Source: JAUNBN01 sp036645935
Lineage (GTDB): Bacteria > Bacillota > Clostridia > Oscillospirales > Ruminococcaceae
NCBI GenBank assembly: GCA_036645935.1
Contig: JAVXNE010000010.1
Location: 1-64,000, forward strand
Reading direction: 5' to 3'
Length of the DNA: 64,000 nt
The notes under the pieces were generated by a model. The model saw only the letters and a program-made list of their open reading frames with translations, ran no database searches and was not told the origin of the DNA. This document shows positions 34,939 through 43,791 of this stretch, in pieces. The first letter of the stretch is position 1. The number at the start of each line of letters is the position of its first letter. A program made the position numbers and the translations under genes.

Positions 34939-36090
34939 CTAATATTCCATATATACTTTATTGCCACTGCCGGAAGCAATCGCAATTGAACAGCAGACAG
35001 CTGTAGCTTTGTACCCATCCTCAAATGTTGCACCATGCGGCTCAACCGACGTGTTGTCCGCTATTGCCGCAAGCAAATGCTCACTCTGGTTTATATGTGA
35101 ATGTTCCCAGCCAATAGCGTGTCCACGAGGCCACCATACATCCATAAAAGGATGTCCCTTATCCAACTGTGTCACATTGATTTTGGTGAATCCCGTGATT
35201 TCTTTAAATGCGGTATCCTTTGTAAAGACGTGTAGGATATTGGGATCCTCGATATCATAATAGATGCTGCCCAGTGAACCTGATATCTCAAATGCAAGCT
35301 GATTCTTTCTTCCCGCGGCTACGCCCGATATCTTGAGGTCTGCTACCGCACCGCTCTCAAACTCAACAAGCGCGAGACTCTCATCGTCGGCATTGATATC
35401 CACTCTGTCACCAGACGACGTCAGGCGAGTTTTGTTATACGTGCGACGCAATCCGTTAACTGATCCTATCTCGCCCATAAAATACCGGGACATGTCTATG
35501 ATGTGTGTCCCCAGCCCAAACGCGACACCTGATCCTTTTGAGCCCATCGTATACCACACCTTGTCGGCAGGGGTGTCCTCATATGCACCGGAATCCTGAC
35601 AATAACGGCCATTAAAACTGTAGAGCTTACCCAAAACGCCGTTATCCACAAGAGTTTTCGCAAGCCTTACTGCCGGAAAAAATCGGTAGCAAAATCCGCA
35701 CATAGTCTTTCGATCAGATTGTTTGGCGGCGAGATACATCTCGCGCGCGTCTTCAACATCATTTGCCAGCGGTTTCTCACAAAATACATGTTTATTGTTC
35801 TTCAAAGCCTCAAGTGCAACCGTCTTATGTAGGCTGTCCCCAACGCAGATGTCTACCAAATCAACATCTTTGTCAGCAACAACCTCCTGCCATCCCTCTG
35901 CCGCCCGCTCGTACCCGTAACGATCTGCCGATAACTGCGCTCCAGACAAGGTCATATCCCCGAGCACAACTTTTCTCGGCACAAAATCGTTGTTAAAGAA
36001 CATATACGGAATTGTATTATATGCATTGGAGTGCGCCTTGCACATAAATCCCGCTCCAACTATCCCTATGCCAATCTGTTTTTTATCCAT
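34939..36090 (-). CDS. Gfo/Idh/MocA-family dehydrogenase
   Basis: NAD(P)-dependent sugar or polyol dehydrogenase of about 383 residues. The Rossmann motif is IGIVGAGFMCKAHSNAY, the family EKP motif is in VFCEKPLAND, and GTHIIDMSRYFMGE contains the catalytic histidine region. ATG at 36090 follows AGAGGA at 9 bases. It lies between the binding protein and the TIM-barrel epimerase. Such pairs (dehydrogenase plus AP-endonuclease-type epimerase) often oxidise and epimerise inositols or unusual sugars. Confidence 0.88.
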   Translation of the reverse strand: MDKKQIGIGIVGAGFMCKAHSNAYNTIPYMFFNNDFVPRKVVLGDMTLSGAQLSADRYGYERAAEGWQEVVADKDVDLVDICVGDSLHKTVALEALKNNKHVFCEKPLANDVEDAREMYLAAKQSDRKTMCGFCYRFFPAVRLAKTLVDNGVLGKLYSFNGRYCQDSGAYEDTPADKVWYTMGSKGSGVAFGLGTHIIDMSRYFMGEIGSVNGLRRTYNKTRLTSSGDRVDINADDESLALVEFESGAVADLKISGVAAGRKNQLAFEISGSLGSIYYDIEDPNILHVFTKDTAFKEITGFTKINVTQLDKGHPFMDVWWPRGHAIGWEHSHINQSEHLLAAIADNTSVEPHGATFEDGYKATAVCCSIAIASGSGNKVYMEY

Positions 36091-36104
36091 ATTCAACATT
36101 CCTC

Positions 36105-37097
36105 TCAATTGTAATAACCGAGATTTTTAACCAGTTCTTTAAGATATGCTAATCCAAACCCCAAACGATCCTCCATCTGTTCCACATACGGGATTTCTTC
36201 ATAATCATCGCAATCCTGAAGCTCTTTGTTTCTCAATCGCCAGGATGTGCGTTTTGCTTCGTTGAGGATATTGGCAATCTCATATGCCGACGCATCGGGG
36301 TGATCTTCGTACCAATCGTGTTCAAACACCGGAACTGTAAATAGGTTTTTGTGATCCTCTATTGAAAGACAAATGTTGGGATTGTACCTATATAGCTCGT
36401 CGAGCATCAAATGAAAATCAACCATTCCTCGTCCCGGTGCACACCCTTGTCTCAAATATCCGCGTTCATGTTCAAAAACAAGTACATCTTTCGCATGAAC
36501 AAGGTGAGTATATGGAGCAACTCGCTTTGCAACTTCCGGTGGGAACTCGCCGTGCAGCAGTATGTTTCCGGTATCAAGATTTATGCCGGCCACGTCACTG
36601 CCAATCGCTTCCACAATGCTGAGTACTTCAAAGCTGGTGCTGTCCGTGTGTATCTCAATATTGATACGGGATTTATTTTCTTTGAGCACTGGCACCAACT
36701 CTCTCAAGACACTTTCAGACGCTGCGAGGTGCCGACCCCAATCAGCTGGGTTAGCTTTGCGGTGCTTTAGCAGTCCCATCTCGCTGCGAAGTTCGTGCCA
36801 TCCAGCAAATGCGGCGAATTCTATCTGGGATTTCAGCTCATCAACAAGGTCTTTTCGCGTTCCATGTTCGAAAAGCAGCGGATTGATACGCTCTACGGAA
36901 ACGAAAGTGTATAGCCCCATATTGTCAGCAGTTTGTTTGAATTTTCTAAGCTCATCCCTGTTTAGGCCGCCATGGCAAAGTGTGGTGATTGTTTCAAATT
37001 GAACTCCATCAAAACCATGCTGCTTTGCATATTCCAGCGCTCCGAGCGGAGACAATCCAAGTTCTCTGATTGTGTAAACATCCAGACCAACCTTCAC
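36105..37097 (-). CDS. Sugar phosphate isomerase/epimerase (AP endonuclease 2 superfamily)
   Basis: TIM-barrel protein of 330 residues. Metal-binding residues are visible as the glutamate in NIEIHTDST, the aspartate in NLDTGNILL, the histidine in HLVHAKDV and the glutamate in LSIEDHK. GTG at 37097 follows GAGGGTG at 5 bases. The family includes xylose isomerase-like enzymes, inosose dehydratase and tagatose epimerase. It probably performs the first isomerisation of the imported sugar. Confidence 0.85.
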   Translation of the reverse strand: MKVGLDVYTIRELGLSPLGALEYAKQHGFDGVQFETITTLCHGGLNRDELRKFKQTADNMGLYTFVSVERINPLLFEHGTRKDLVDELKSQIEFAAFAGWHELRSEMGLLKHRKANPADWGRHLAASESVLRELVPVLKENKSRINIEIHTDSTSFEVLSIVEAIGSDVAGINLDTGNILLHGEFPPEVAKRVAPYTHLVHAKDVLVFEHERGYLRQGCAPGRGMVDFHLMLDELYRYNPNICLSIEDHKNLFTVPVFEHDWYEDHPDASAYEIANILNEAKRTSWRLRNKELQDCDDYEEIPYVEQMEDRLGFGLAYLKELVKNLGYYN

Positions 37098-37122
37098 GGA
37101 AACACCCTCTTTTCCACTACGC

Positions 37123-37779
37123 CTATTTCTTCATTACGATAGTGCCGTCCTTGCTGCCCAGCCGATTAGCCCCGGCCTTTAGCATAGCGACGCCAATTTC
37201 GTATGTTGTGATAAGCGCCGAGGCTTTCACTCCGATTCCTTCTCCGACCGTCTTCCTAAGCAGCTGAACATCGTGCTCGGTAGCTCCGCCTGACGAGAAT
37301 CCTGTTGAGGTTTTCACAAAGTCAGCTCCCGCAGCTACGGCAAGCTCACAAACCTTAACTTTCTCCTCATCATTAAGCAGACATGTTTCCATTATAACCT
37401 TTAACTTCGCGTGTCCCGCTTGACACGCCTTGGCAATTTCTGCTATATCGGTTTCAACATATTCATAATTTTTATCCTTAAGCCGTCCGACGTTTATAAC
37501 CATATCTATTTCGGTTGCACCGTTGGCTATTGCTTCCTTAGTCTCGTAGACTTTCACATCAGTGCTGACGGCTCCAAGCGGAAATCCCACTGTTGAACAG
37601 ACAATGACATCGCTTCCCTTCAGATGCTCAGTTACGGTTGCAACATTTCCGGAATTGACGCATATCGCCTTAAACCCATATTTCTTCGCGTCCTCACACG
37701 CACGTATAACGTCGGCGGTAGTCGACTGTGGAACAAGCACACTGTGATCGATGTAATTTGCAATGTTGTCGTAGTTCAT
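37123..37779 (-). CDS. deoC: Deoxyribose-phosphate aldolase (DeoC)
   Basis: Class I aldolase of 218 residues with the DeoC hallmarks: EIDMVINVGRL with the active-site aspartate, FVKTSTGFSSGGAT with the Schiff-base lysine, and GVKAS with the second lysine. The segment after the second lysine reads ALITT where most DeoC proteins have GGIRT, so the phosphate-binding loop differs. It may split another short sugar phosphate. It follows the transaldolase gene by 19 bases. Confidence 0.88.
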   Translation of the reverse strand: MNYDNIANYIDHSVLVPQSTTADVIRACEDAKKYGFKAICVNSGNVATVTEHLKGSDVIVCSTVGFPLGAVSTDVKVYETKEAIANGATEIDMVINVGRLKDKNYEYVETDIAEIAKACQAGHAKLKVIMETCLLNDEEKVKVCELAVAAGADFVKTSTGFSSGGATEHDVQLLRKTVGEGIGVKASALITTYEIGVAMLKAGANRLGSKDGTIVMKK

Positions 37780-37798
37780 TTCTTTACCTCTTATAAAT

Positions 37799-39124
37799 TT
37801 ATTTTCCGTTATTGACCGCGTTCATAAATCTCCGTTGAAACTGAACGACCAGTGGTGATGAGGTAAATGCCGACATCAGTTCCGGAGGATTCGTAATGAC
37901 AATTTTGTCTGCCATATCGAGAAACTCATCTTCCATGATCAGCCTGTCAATCTGAGGATAAAGCCTCTCATCTTGGAAATTACAGACTATCAGGCGTGTA
38001 TCCGGGAGGTTTGTGCGGCGAAGCGCCCTGAGATTGTGACGTATAGCATCAAGCCCGTCATTGGCAGGATCCGCAAGACGATTACGCAAGATGTTCTCCG
38101 CCTCCTTCAGCACACTTAGTCCATCGATCTCAGCCTCATTTGCGCCGAGATAATCGTTTGCCAGCATGAATTCGCGCATGCTGTTCACAAATCCCAGCTC
38201 GCCCGTACTTTCATAGGCATTCATCAACCCGCTGAGATATTTAGTCTGCTGCTCTCGGAACATAATGAAGCTATTTATAAAATAGGGCGATGCCTGCAGC
38301 GCCATCGCGGTCTGAAACGGCTCAAACATGAGTGTGAAATTGACGCGATACCCGTGCTCTTTGAGCATTATGGCAAGATTGTGCCCTCGCATACGATCGG
38401 CAGTGCTCCCGGCGTTCCAGCGCCTGTGGAATCGCTTATCTCCCGAAAGAAGCTCTGAGATATTCTCACTGTTAATTGGTCCCGTGTGTGGCACTTTAAT
38501 CACCACGCGGTGTTTTGAAAGCATTTTTGCAAAATGGTCACATTCCTCGAGTATCTGCTCTTGCGTTGAATTGAATGGATCATTAAGCTCAACGCTTATG
38601 TCAATGCCAGGTCCGAGGATTCGCCCTATCTCGCTCATTACCTCATCACGGGTTTGAAATTTTCCACCGATGTTAGCTTTGGGGTTATTTATAAAAAGAT
38701 TGTATATTATCGCCGGATTACAGGTGAGATTCGCAATGGTGTTCTTGATCTCCATAACCTCATAAGGGTTCGCGCTGTCTGCCGAAAACAAAAACTTGGT
38801 CGGCCGCTTGACTCCATTTTTATCATAACTTATATCTCGCTTTAGGTCGGCTCTGCAAACGCCATTTGCACAAAGCTCGAATTCAACCCTGAATCCTGCC
38901 GGGGTTTCTCCCTGCGGAATACCGAACTCATCGATAATCTGTTTGAAGCTCTCCGTAACACCCAGATGTTTCACAGATTGTTTCATGATGAAATAAAGTT
39001 TGGTTGAAATAAAGTGTCCTATCACCCTGTTGAAATACTTTGCATCAGCATCAATAATAGAAATCCCATCTTCAAGTGCTAGCGAGCCAACTTTGACATT
39101 TAAACAGCTTTCGTTTAGTATCAT
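37799..39124 (-). CDS. Transaldolase-family protein with N- and C-terminal extensions
   Basis: About 441 residues, against 215-320 for ordinary transaldolases. The core is recognisable: FSADSANPYEVMEIK opens the barrel, IANLTCNPAIIYN matches the TNP motif, VVIKVPHTGP contains the Schiff-base lysine, and VNFTLMFEPFQTAMALQASP is the late signature. Some 110 residues precede and about 120 follow the core. ATG at 39124 follows AAGGAG at 6 bases; the frame is open to 39340 but the longer reading crosses the promoter. First gene of the catabolic operon. It moves a dihydroxyacetone unit, or a related one, between sugars. Confidence 0.75.
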   Translation of the reverse strand: MILNESCLNVKVGSLALEDGISIIDADAKYFNRVIGHFISTKLYFIMKQSVKHLGVTESFKQIIDEFGIPQGETPAGFRVEFELCANGVCRADLKRDISYDKNGVKRPTKFLFSADSANPYEVMEIKNTIANLTCNPAIIYNLFINNPKANIGGKFQTRDEVMSEIGRILGPGIDISVELNDPFNSTQEQILEECDHFAKMLSKHRVVIKVPHTGPINSENISELLSGDKRFHRRWNAGSTADRMRGHNLAIMLKEHGYRVNFTLMFEPFQTAMALQASPYFINSFIMFREQQTKYLSGLMNAYESTGELGFVNSMREFMLANDYLGANEAEIDGLSVLKEAENILRNRLADPANDGLDAIRHNLRALRRTNLPDTRLIVCNFQDERLYPQIDRLIMEDEFLDMADKIVITNPPELMSAFTSSPLVVQFQRRFMNAVNNGK

Positions 39125-39200
39125 GACTATCTCCTTAATTAGCCGACTTTGCAATTCTATTCCTTTCACAAGTGAATTTGCCATCCCTGTCGGTGACAAC

Positions 39201-39229
39201 AGTATATCATCATGCAATCTTAATTTCAA
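39201..39229 (-). promoter_or_regulatory. Promoter of the 17-gene catabolic operon
   Basis: On the minus strand TTGAAA (39224-39229) and TATACT (39201-39206) are 17 bases apart. The transcript would start near 39194 with a 70-base leader, which contains a small inverted repeat TTCAC-TT-GTGAA at about 39169-39180, a possible operator. Confidence 0.7.
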
Positions 39230-39320
39230 CAAGAAACTAAGATTTGGAACAGGCCACAATAGTTCTTCCAGCCTTTTGTGCAAGTCATACAAACCGGAAA
39301 ATCTTTGTTTCCATATGCGT

Positions 39321-39349
39321 TTGCAATGCAATTTTCGCAATGATATAAT
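39321..39349 (+). promoter_or_regulatory. Promoter of the M42 peptidase gene
   Basis: TTGCAA (39321-39326), a 17-base spacer and TATAAT (39344-39349). A 7-bp inverted repeat TTTCGCA-N11-TGCGAAA (39333-39357) brackets the -10 box and is a likely operator. Confidence 0.7.
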
Positions 39350-39398
39350 CTGCGAAATGCTCTGGAACTTCCATCACTTTTAAAAAGGAGACTGCGTT

Positions 39399-40487
39399 TT
39401 GGATATTATTGATGCGTTAAAAGATCTCTGCCTAGCTCGAGGAATTTCAGGCCACGAGGGAGAAGTTGCACGGGTTTTTAAATCTCATATTGAACCATAC
39501 AGCGATTCTCTCAAAACCGATAAAGCAGGAAATGTCATCTGCAAAATTGCAGGGACAAAAAGGTCATCACGGAAAGTCATGATATTTGCCCACCTTGACA
39601 CGCTCGGCATGATAGTTCGAAAAATAGACACGAGTGGACTCATTCAAGTTGACCGTCTTGGGGGATTGCCCGAAAAGGCATTGCCGGGACTTCACGTGAC
39701 AATATCGAAGTTTGACGGCGGATACCTCGATGGCGTTATAGGTGTAAAATCACTTCATGCGACATCAGATGATGAAAAATACAAAACGGCTAAAGTAACT
39801 GAGCTTCTCATCGACATTGGTGCAAAAAGCCGCGAGGAGGTACTGGCTGCAGGCGTGCGCATCGGATGCCCTGTGATATATCAGCCGTCGTTCTCAAGGC
39901 TTTTGGGGAATACCATATGCGGCACGGCACTTGATAACCGCGGGGGTTGCGCCTCGCTTATCGCGATAGCAAAAGCGCTGCACGACGACCGACCCGATTC
40001 TGACATCTATATTGTCGCAACTGTTTGGGAGGAATTCAGCATTCGCGGGGCTATATTTGCCGCACGCGCAATAAAGCCGGATTTTGCAATCTGCCTCGAC
40101 ATCTCTCTCGCGGGAGACACGCCTGACACTTCGGGAATGTTTGAAACAACTCTCGGAGGCGGACCTACTATAAGCCTTTACAATTTTCATGGACGCGGAA
40201 CGCTCAATGGAACCATAGCGCATCGAGGATTATACCTGCTTGCGCTTCGCTGTGCACAAGAAAACAATATACCCGTACAGGAATTTGCAGCGCTCGGCAT
40301 CCTCACTGACGCAGCATATGTTCAACTCGAGAATGATTATATCGCGTGCATAGATATAGGTTTTCCCGCTCGATATGCTCATTCTCCTGTGGAGTGCTGT
40401 GATCTATCGGATATTGAGCGAATGTCCGAACTCGTGATTGCAATGGCAAGAAATATCAATGATTCCCTTTCATCCTCACGTTATTGA
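39399..40487 (+). CDS. M42-family metallopeptidase
   Basis: Dinuclear metal aminopeptidase-like protein of 362 residues. Metal ligands are visible as histidine in FAHLDTLG, aspartate in TALDNRGG, the glutamate pair in VWEEFSIRGA, aspartate in ICLDISLAG and histidine in RYAHSPVE. TTG start at 39399 with AAGGAG 8 bases upstream. It is divergent from the catabolic operon and followed by a LarA-like gene. Members of this family are aminopeptidases or deblocking enzymes; one may release amino acids or hydrolyse an amide of the imported compound. Confidence 0.85.
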   Translation: MDIIDALKDLCLARGISGHEGEVARVFKSHIEPYSDSLKTDKAGNVICKIAGTKRSSRKVMIFAHLDTLGMIVRKIDTSGLIQVDRLGGLPEKALPGLHVTISKFDGGYLDGVIGVKSLHATSDDEKYKTAKVTELLIDIGAKSREEVLAAGVRIGCPVIYQPSFSRLLGNTICGTALDNRGGCASLIAIAKALHDDRPDSDIYIVATVWEEFSIRGAIFAARAIKPDFAICLDISLAGDTPDTSGMFETTLGGGPTISLYNFHGRGTLNGTIAHRGLYLLALRCAQENNIPVQEFAALGILTDAAYVQLENDYIACIDIGFPARYAHSPVECCDLSDIERMSELVIAMARNINDSLSSSRY

Positions 40488-40664
40488 GGAAATCCCATAG
40501 CATTTCGCGCATTAACTTCTGTGCAATTAGTCCATTCAGATGCATAATCATGCATCTGAATCGCTCACAATATCCATATGCCGCACTAGATGTGTCACGT
40601 CATCAAAACACCTTTCGCAAATCCCAACTTTAAGCCACCAAAACCAATAAAGGAGTAGCTGACA
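40488..40664. other. Gap with a long perfect inverted repeat
   Basis: ATTCAGATGCA-TAATCA-TGCATCTGAAT (40534-40561) is an 11-bp perfect inverted repeat. It has no T-run, so it is more likely an operator or a stabilising hairpin than a terminator. The larA-like ribosome site AAGGAG lies at the end of the gap. Confidence 0.6.
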
Positions 40665-42113
40665 ATGAAACTGGATTTTGAATACGGCCAGGGAATGCTT
40701 TCAGGCGAATTCCCTGACAATAGGACGGACATCTTTATACCTGGGGAAACCGTCACAGATCCACTGCACATTCCATTTGATCAAATTGAAGCTGAAACAA
40801 AAAAATCTATTTTACACCCAATTGGTATGCCTCCTATATCAGAAAGTGTCAAAAGCGGCGATAAAGTCGCTATCGTTTTCCCGGATCGTGTCAAGGGAGG
40901 CACTCAAGCAACTGCACACAGAATCGTATCAATCCCAATAATTATCGAGGAGCTAATTAAAGCCGGAGTTGCTAAGTCAGACATTAAGCTGATTTGTTCT
41001 AACGGATTGCATCGCAAAAATACCGAGCAGGAACTTCGCGGAATACTCGGAAAAAAGCTGTTCGATGAATATTGGTATACTAAGCAAATAGTCAATCACG
41101 ACAGCGAAAATTACGACAATCTTGTCGATATCGGATATGACGATATCAACGATCATGTGATAATGAACAAAGAAGTTTTCGATTCTGATTTTGCGGTTTT
41201 GATAGGCCATTCCCTTGGAAACCCATATGGCGGCTATTCAGGAGGATATAAACACTGTGCAACAGGAATCACTCACTGGCGCAGCATCTGCGAGCACCAC
41301 AGCCCTGAGGTGATGCATCGTGCGGACTTCACCCCTGCGACAACACATAGCCTGATGCGCAAAAAATTCGATCACATAGGAATGCACATGGAAAAATGCA
41401 TGAAAAAGAAATTTTTCTGCTGTGATGCTGTTGTCGACACAAACATGAATCAGATAGCTGTCTTTTCCGGTTATGCGCATGACATTCAACCTCTTTGCTG
41501 GCAGATTGCCGATAAGCGCACCTATGCAAAATGGGCCGAAAAAAAGTATGATGTCATGGTTTTTGGCATGCCGCAGTCATTCCATTATGGAAACGGAATG
41601 GGCACAAACCCGATACTGATGTTACAAGCAATATCAGCACAAATTCTGCGTCATAAACGTGTTATGAAGGACAATTGTGTGATAATCTGTTCCTCAATCT
41701 GCAATGGTTTTTGGCATAAGGAAGAGTTTCCATCTTATGAAGCAACCTATGAGCTCTTTCAGCACGACTACAACAATACTCTTCCCGATCTTGCAAAGTA
41801 TGGTGAATATTTTGCAACCCGGAGTGAATATATCGATCAATACAGATACAAATATGCATATCACCCATTTCATGCATTTTCGATGATTTCCTGCGGCCAT
41901 ATAGCGGAAATGAACACGTCTGCTATATACATTGTTGGGGCGATGGAACCGGGGTATGCACGCAGCATGGGTATGAAAACCCGCGCAACTTTCGAAGACG
42001 CCCTGGGTGACGCCATGAAAAAATATGTCGGGCCGGAACCTAATATTTTAGCGTTGCCACGAGCTTTCACAACCGCCGCTATGCACATCTGCATGAAGGA
42101 CAGCGAAATATAG
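40665..42113 (+). CDS. LarA-like nickel-pincer racemase family protein
   Basis: Protein of 482 residues, longer than the usual 425. LarA marks include GLHRKNTEQEL with the catalytic-region histidine, GGYSGGYKHCATGI with the lysine that holds the nickel-pincer nucleotide in lactate racemase, and the histidine pair in CEHHSPEVM. The family racemises lactate and other 2-hydroxy acids. No larB, larC or larE maturation genes lie in the window; they must be elsewhere for activity. Its pairing with the M42 gene and the sugar operon suggests a hydroxy acid or sugar acid substrate. Confidence 0.8.
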   Translation: MKLDFEYGQGMLSGEFPDNRTDIFIPGETVTDPLHIPFDQIEAETKKSILHPIGMPPISESVKSGDKVAIVFPDRVKGGTQATAHRIVSIPIIIEELIKAGVAKSDIKLICSNGLHRKNTEQELRGILGKKLFDEYWYTKQIVNHDSENYDNLVDIGYDDINDHVIMNKEVFDSDFAVLIGHSLGNPYGGYSGGYKHCATGITHWRSICEHHSPEVMHRADFTPATTHSLMRKKFDHIGMHMEKCMKKKFFCCDAVVDTNMNQIAVFSGYAHDIQPLCWQIADKRTYAKWAEKKYDVMVFGMPQSFHYGNGMGTNPILMLQAISAQILRHKRVMKDNCVIICSSICNGFWHKEEFPSYEATYELFQHDYNNTLPDLAKYGEYFATRSEYIDQYRYKYAYHPFHAFSMISCGHIAEMNTSAIYIVGAMEPGYARSMGMKTRATFEDALGDAMKKYVGPEPNILALPRAFTTAAMHICMKDSEI

Positions 42114-42696
42114 GGGCATTGTGCGCTATTCGAACCGACCACCTCCGCACATCACTGTTTAGCCAATATCTAATTGTGAAATTTTCTTACCGCTGTGAAC
42201 GGTGAACTCTCTGTCAATTCAACGTCAGTCGGACGTGATTAAATAAAATCGCTGTCTTTGTGCGTTTATGGGCACATTGGAGATGTCGAAGCCTTTGCAT
42301 CGACCACGACAGTCGCCTGCTGCTTTCCCGTATTGGCCATCATTTGTATCTGATACTGCACAAGATTCGCAACTGAGGTGTTTGCGCTCCGCGCTTCCTT
42401 TCCGTTGGATTTATTTTGCTGTTTTATCAGGTTTACATATCTGTCTTGTTATTAGCGTGCCATTTTTTCACCTTTATGGCTCGGCCGCCCATTGCGCTTT
42501 TGCATCTTTTAGAACAGACCCTTCAGTTGCTTTCAAACTGCAGGGTCTGTTCTTTGAGCTGCTTTGGGATAATTAAACTGTGCCGCAGCATTAGCGGTTT
42601 TTGTGAAAAAAGCTGCTTCATCTTAATCAGAGTTCTTTAAATTTGCTCTGTCTCGATTTCAGTCGGCGCACAAATTGCAGAGCGCCCCTTCGCCCT
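42114..42696. other. Intergenic stretch of about 580 bases with one strong hairpin
   Basis: No gene was recognised. AGAACAGACCCT and AGGGTCTGTTCT (42511-42553) form a perfect 12-bp stem, with an inner CAGTT/AACTG extension. TTCTTT follows on the plus strand, so it could be a shared terminator for the converging larA-like and DUF4179 genes. Confidence 0.6.
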
Positions 42697-43791
42697 CTAT
42701 CCTGCCGAATTTGAACTGCGGAAATCCTCAAGCGAAAAAGTTACTTGCCACGGTCCCTCGACTCGCTCGCCCGTCAGTGAATACCCTATCGACAACGAAT
42801 GCTCCCCGATCTTTTCTTTTGGTATATCGAAAACGTATTCATCATAATCTTCTCCCTCTCCCGCGGGAGCAGTTTCCGGTATGCTGAACTTTCTTTCATA
42901 ATCAAAGTCAACGGCATTGCCGTCTGAATCGAGCAACTTTATCCACACGTTCCCATGTTTGTCTGCTGCGGTGTGCGTCTGAATCTTAAATTTTCCGTCC
43001 ACATACCCGGCTGCCGATATATCTATCCCCTGTATTACTGTTAAAACAGGCTTTTTGAAGGGAACCAGCGTTCGACCGACAGCTCCGTTAAACGTCCCGT
43101 CGTCGTTGAAGTCTGTCGTGACAGTTTCATCTTCAAAATACCAGCTTCTGAGCTGACGCGCCACTGTGTCCACATCATCAGAAAAGTTGTTGAGATCAAG
43201 ACCCGTCGGCCTTTCATTCTGTGAGGATCCTCCACAATAAAATGAGGAGAGACCAAAAGAAACCTTTTCTCCCTCAAGCTTGTCAACGTCCGCATCTGTA
43301 AAAGTCAGCATAAACGTAGCCGTTCGCGTTGTTTCATCGAAATCAACAAGCTTGTCGTTCATGATTGAGTTTCCCTTGCTTTCCATCCAATACCCATCAA
43401 ACAAGTCAATTGTTTCGTCAACTCTATTTTGGTTTTTATCCGTTATTGAAAGCAGCACGTCAATCTTATTTTTCCTGACATATATCGCGGATACAAAAAG
43501 CCGGATTCCGTTGCATGTGTCCGACATCTCGACCGGTTTGAAAAATTGTGCGACAGAAGGCGCGACACGATACAAAAGCTCGTAAACTTCTGGAACATTT
43601 GCTGCAAATACCGGCAATGAAAAGAAAATGACTATCGCGATTACCGCTGCTGTAACGAGCGGCTTGAAGAATGTCGGTTTTGGCTTTCTCTCTTCGAATT
43701 TGCTGTCATTGATCTTGGTAATCGTTTCGCCAACGAGTGCCGGCGACGGTGTGATGCCATCGTTCATCTTTATATATTGATCTCTAATCAT
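42697..43791 (-). CDS. DUF4179-like membrane protein, probable anti-sigma factor
   Basis: Protein of 364 residues with one transmembrane helix near residues 45-64 (PLVTAAVIAIVIFFSLPVFA) and a large outer domain of beta-strand character containing APSVAQFFKPVEMSDTCNGI, as in DUF4179 proteins. The short cytoplasmic part would bind a sigma factor. It overlaps the sigma gene by 8 bases, the standard arrangement of ECF sigma and anti-sigma pairs. The outer domain signal is unknown. Confidence 0.8.
   Translation of the reverse strand: MIRDQYIKMNDGITPSPALVGETITKINDSKFEERKPKPTFFKPLVTAAVIAIVIFFSLPVFAANVPEVYELLYRVAPSVAQFFKPVEMSDTCNGIRLFVSAIYVRKNKIDVLLSITDKNQNRVDETIDLFDGYWMESKGNSIMNDKLVDFDETTRTATFMLTFTDADVDKLEGEKVSFGLSSFYCGGSSQNERPTGLDLNNFSDDVDTVARQLRSWYFEDETVTTDFNDDGTFNGAVGRTLVPFKKPVLTVIQGIDISAAGYVDGKFKIQTHTAADKHGNVWIKLLDSDGNAVDFDYERKFSIPETAPAGEGEDYDEYVFDIPKEKIGEHSLSIGYSLTGERVEGPWQVTFSLEDFRSSNSAG

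Noticed and set aside
42268..42576. A 102-codon plus-strand frame in the gap after the LarA-like gene
   Set aside because: It runs through the hairpin, has no ribosome site and its composition is not protein-like.
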